Shown piece by piece: positions 63,264-64,000 of a stretch of 64,000 bases of DNA. Under the pieces are notes generated by a model. It worked only from the letters and a program-made list of their open reading frames with translations, was not told the DNA's origin and did no database searches. The translations under genes were made by a program, and so were the position numbers. Positions within the stretch are counted from its first letter, which is position 1; each line of letters begins with the position of its first letter. The DNA comes from Rhodospirillaceae bacterium (GTDB lineage Bacteria > Pseudomonadota > Alphaproteobacteria > GCA-2746255): contig NVWO01000009.1 of the NCBI GenBank assembly GCA_002746255.1, positions 10,458-74,457 on the forward strand. Reading direction: 5' to 3'.

Positions 63264-64000
63264 TCGTTAGGCTCTTGTCGCAATGACCGGAAGAAGGCGC
63301 TTGCCGATGCCAGGGATTCCGGCGTGCCAATGTCTATAAAATTTTCCTCTGCCCGATACCCGTATAAGAGGCCAGCAGCCGCCCATTTCGGGAATATTTT
63401 ATTCTCCAGCGAGACAGGCCGATCGCTTGGAATTTCATGCAGCAAGTCCCTTGATAGCAGGTAAATGCCTCCGTTAATCCAACCGCCCTGGTGTGCATCC
63501 GATTTTTCTTCAAAGGCGGTAATCTTCCCATCGTCATCTATGGAAACGGAACCAAATCGCGCCACATCATCGGTCTTAACAAGGAGAAGCGACCCCTTAT
63601 GATGCGCTTGCAAATGCCAGGAAATAAACGGACGAAGGTCCGTTGCGACATATGAATCCCCATTCATGATCAAGGCAAGTTTTTGTTCCATCCGGCTTTC
63701 GGCAAGACGAAGCGCGCCCCCCGTGCCAAGCGGTTCTTCTTCACGGGAAGCAATCAAAGCCATCTGCCCGCCGAAACAGTCTCCAAGCGTTTTTTCAATC
63801 TGATCCGCCTTGTAACCCGTGCAAAGGATCGTTCGCCGGATTCCAGCCTTTGCCAATTGATCGAGAAGACGGCTCAGAAACGGCCTGCCGCCAATTTCGG
63901 CAAGCGGTTTCGGCCGGTCCGGCAAGGCGCCCTGAAGCCGCGTTCCAAAACCTCCGGCCAGAATGATTGCTTCCACGGCTTCAGACGATTGGTGCAAAAC
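63260..64000 (-). CDS. HddC-like heptose 1-phosphate nucleotidyltransferase (start near or past right edge)
   Basis: About 245 residues of a sugar-nucleotidyltransferase. The N-terminal signature ILAGGFGTRLQ, the metal Asp in MNGDSYV, and INGGIYLL are typical. It resembles D-glycero-D-manno-heptose 1-phosphate guanylyltransferase (HddC) and the related RfbA-type enzymes. The frame stays open to the window edge. In-frame TTG (63997) and GTG (63976) are possible starts, so completeness is uncertain. Confidence 0.8.
   Translation of the reverse strand, partial: VLHQSSEAVEAIILAGGFGTRLQGALPDRPKPLAEIGGRPFLSRLLDQLAKAGIRRTILCTGYKADQIEKTLGDCFGGQMALIASREEEPLGTGGALRLAESRMEQKLALIMNGDSYVATDLRPFISWHLQAHHKGSLLLVKTDDVARFGSVSIDDDGKITAFEEKSDAHQGGWINGGIYLLSRDLLHEIPSDRPVSLENKIFPKWAAAGLLYGYRAEENFIDIGTPESLASASAFFRSLRQEPNE

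Noticed and set aside
1-64000. Insertion sequences, phage genes, tRNA, rRNA or CRISPR
   Set aside because: No transposase, integrase, phage protein, cloverleaf or regularly spaced repeat array was found by reading the sequence; a dedicated tool search was not possible.

Overview
The window is 64 kb of dense, GC-rich bacterial chromosome. Gene order and content point to an alphaproteobacterium, most likely Rhodospirillales. The clues are the run rmuC / def-fmt-truA / dapE-dapD, the run rpmH-rnpA-yidD-yidC-engB-argB, a DUF2336 protein, and a complete System I cytochrome c maturation operon ccmABCDEFGHI. This assignment is an inference from gene families; no rRNA or other phylogenetic marker was analysed. 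I saw no tRNA, rRNA, CRISPR array, insertion sequence or prophage.

Layout. 1-5.6 kb: housekeeping genes (rmuC fragment, def, fmt, truA, dapE, dapD, a HAD phosphatase). 5.7-9.0 kb: a PAS-GAF-GGDEF diguanylate cyclase translationally coupled to a DUF2336 protein that ends in a 48-bp tandem repeat. 9.0-13.3 kb: argB, engB, yidC, yidD, rnpA and rpmH on the minus strand, read from a good sigma70-type promoter. 13.5-19.6 kb: a plus-strand run of a TVP38-type membrane protein, a disulfide/FAD oxidoreductase, an orphan histidine kinase and an RND/MMPL exporter. 19.6-22.3 kb: aconitase. 22.5-29.1 kb: the ccm operon. 29.1-29.9 kb: a metallophosphoesterase.

30.3-39.4 kb is a nitrate assimilation island. 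narK and a PP2C-Ser/Thr-kinase fusion run leftwards, and nirB-nirD-nasA run rightwards. Between them lie a sigma54-type promoter candidate, an 8-bp inverted repeat and a leader with several small hairpins. NarK would import nitrate, NasA reduce it to nitrite and NirBD reduce nitrite to ammonium. 39.4-45.8 kb is a copper/silver efflux operon (cusA, a cusB-cusF fusion, cusC and a small Cys/His/Met-rich exported protein).

46-64 kb is a surface polysaccharide cluster: a WcaJ-type initiating transferase, several glycosyltransferases and methyltransferases, three NAD-dependent sugar epimerase/dehydratases, a GHMP heptose-phosphate kinase, a Wzy-like polymerase/ligase, a Wzx-like flippase and an HddC-like nucleotidyltransferase at the right edge. 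The HddA-like and HddC-like genes suggest a GDP-heptose-derived sugar. Two genes here are broken as read: a glycosyltransferase-like gene by a one-base frameshift (intact paralogue 10 kb away), and a TylF-type methyltransferase by one in-frame TAG. The cluster also shows non-ATG starts and a lower-GC patch, which suggests exchange and decay.
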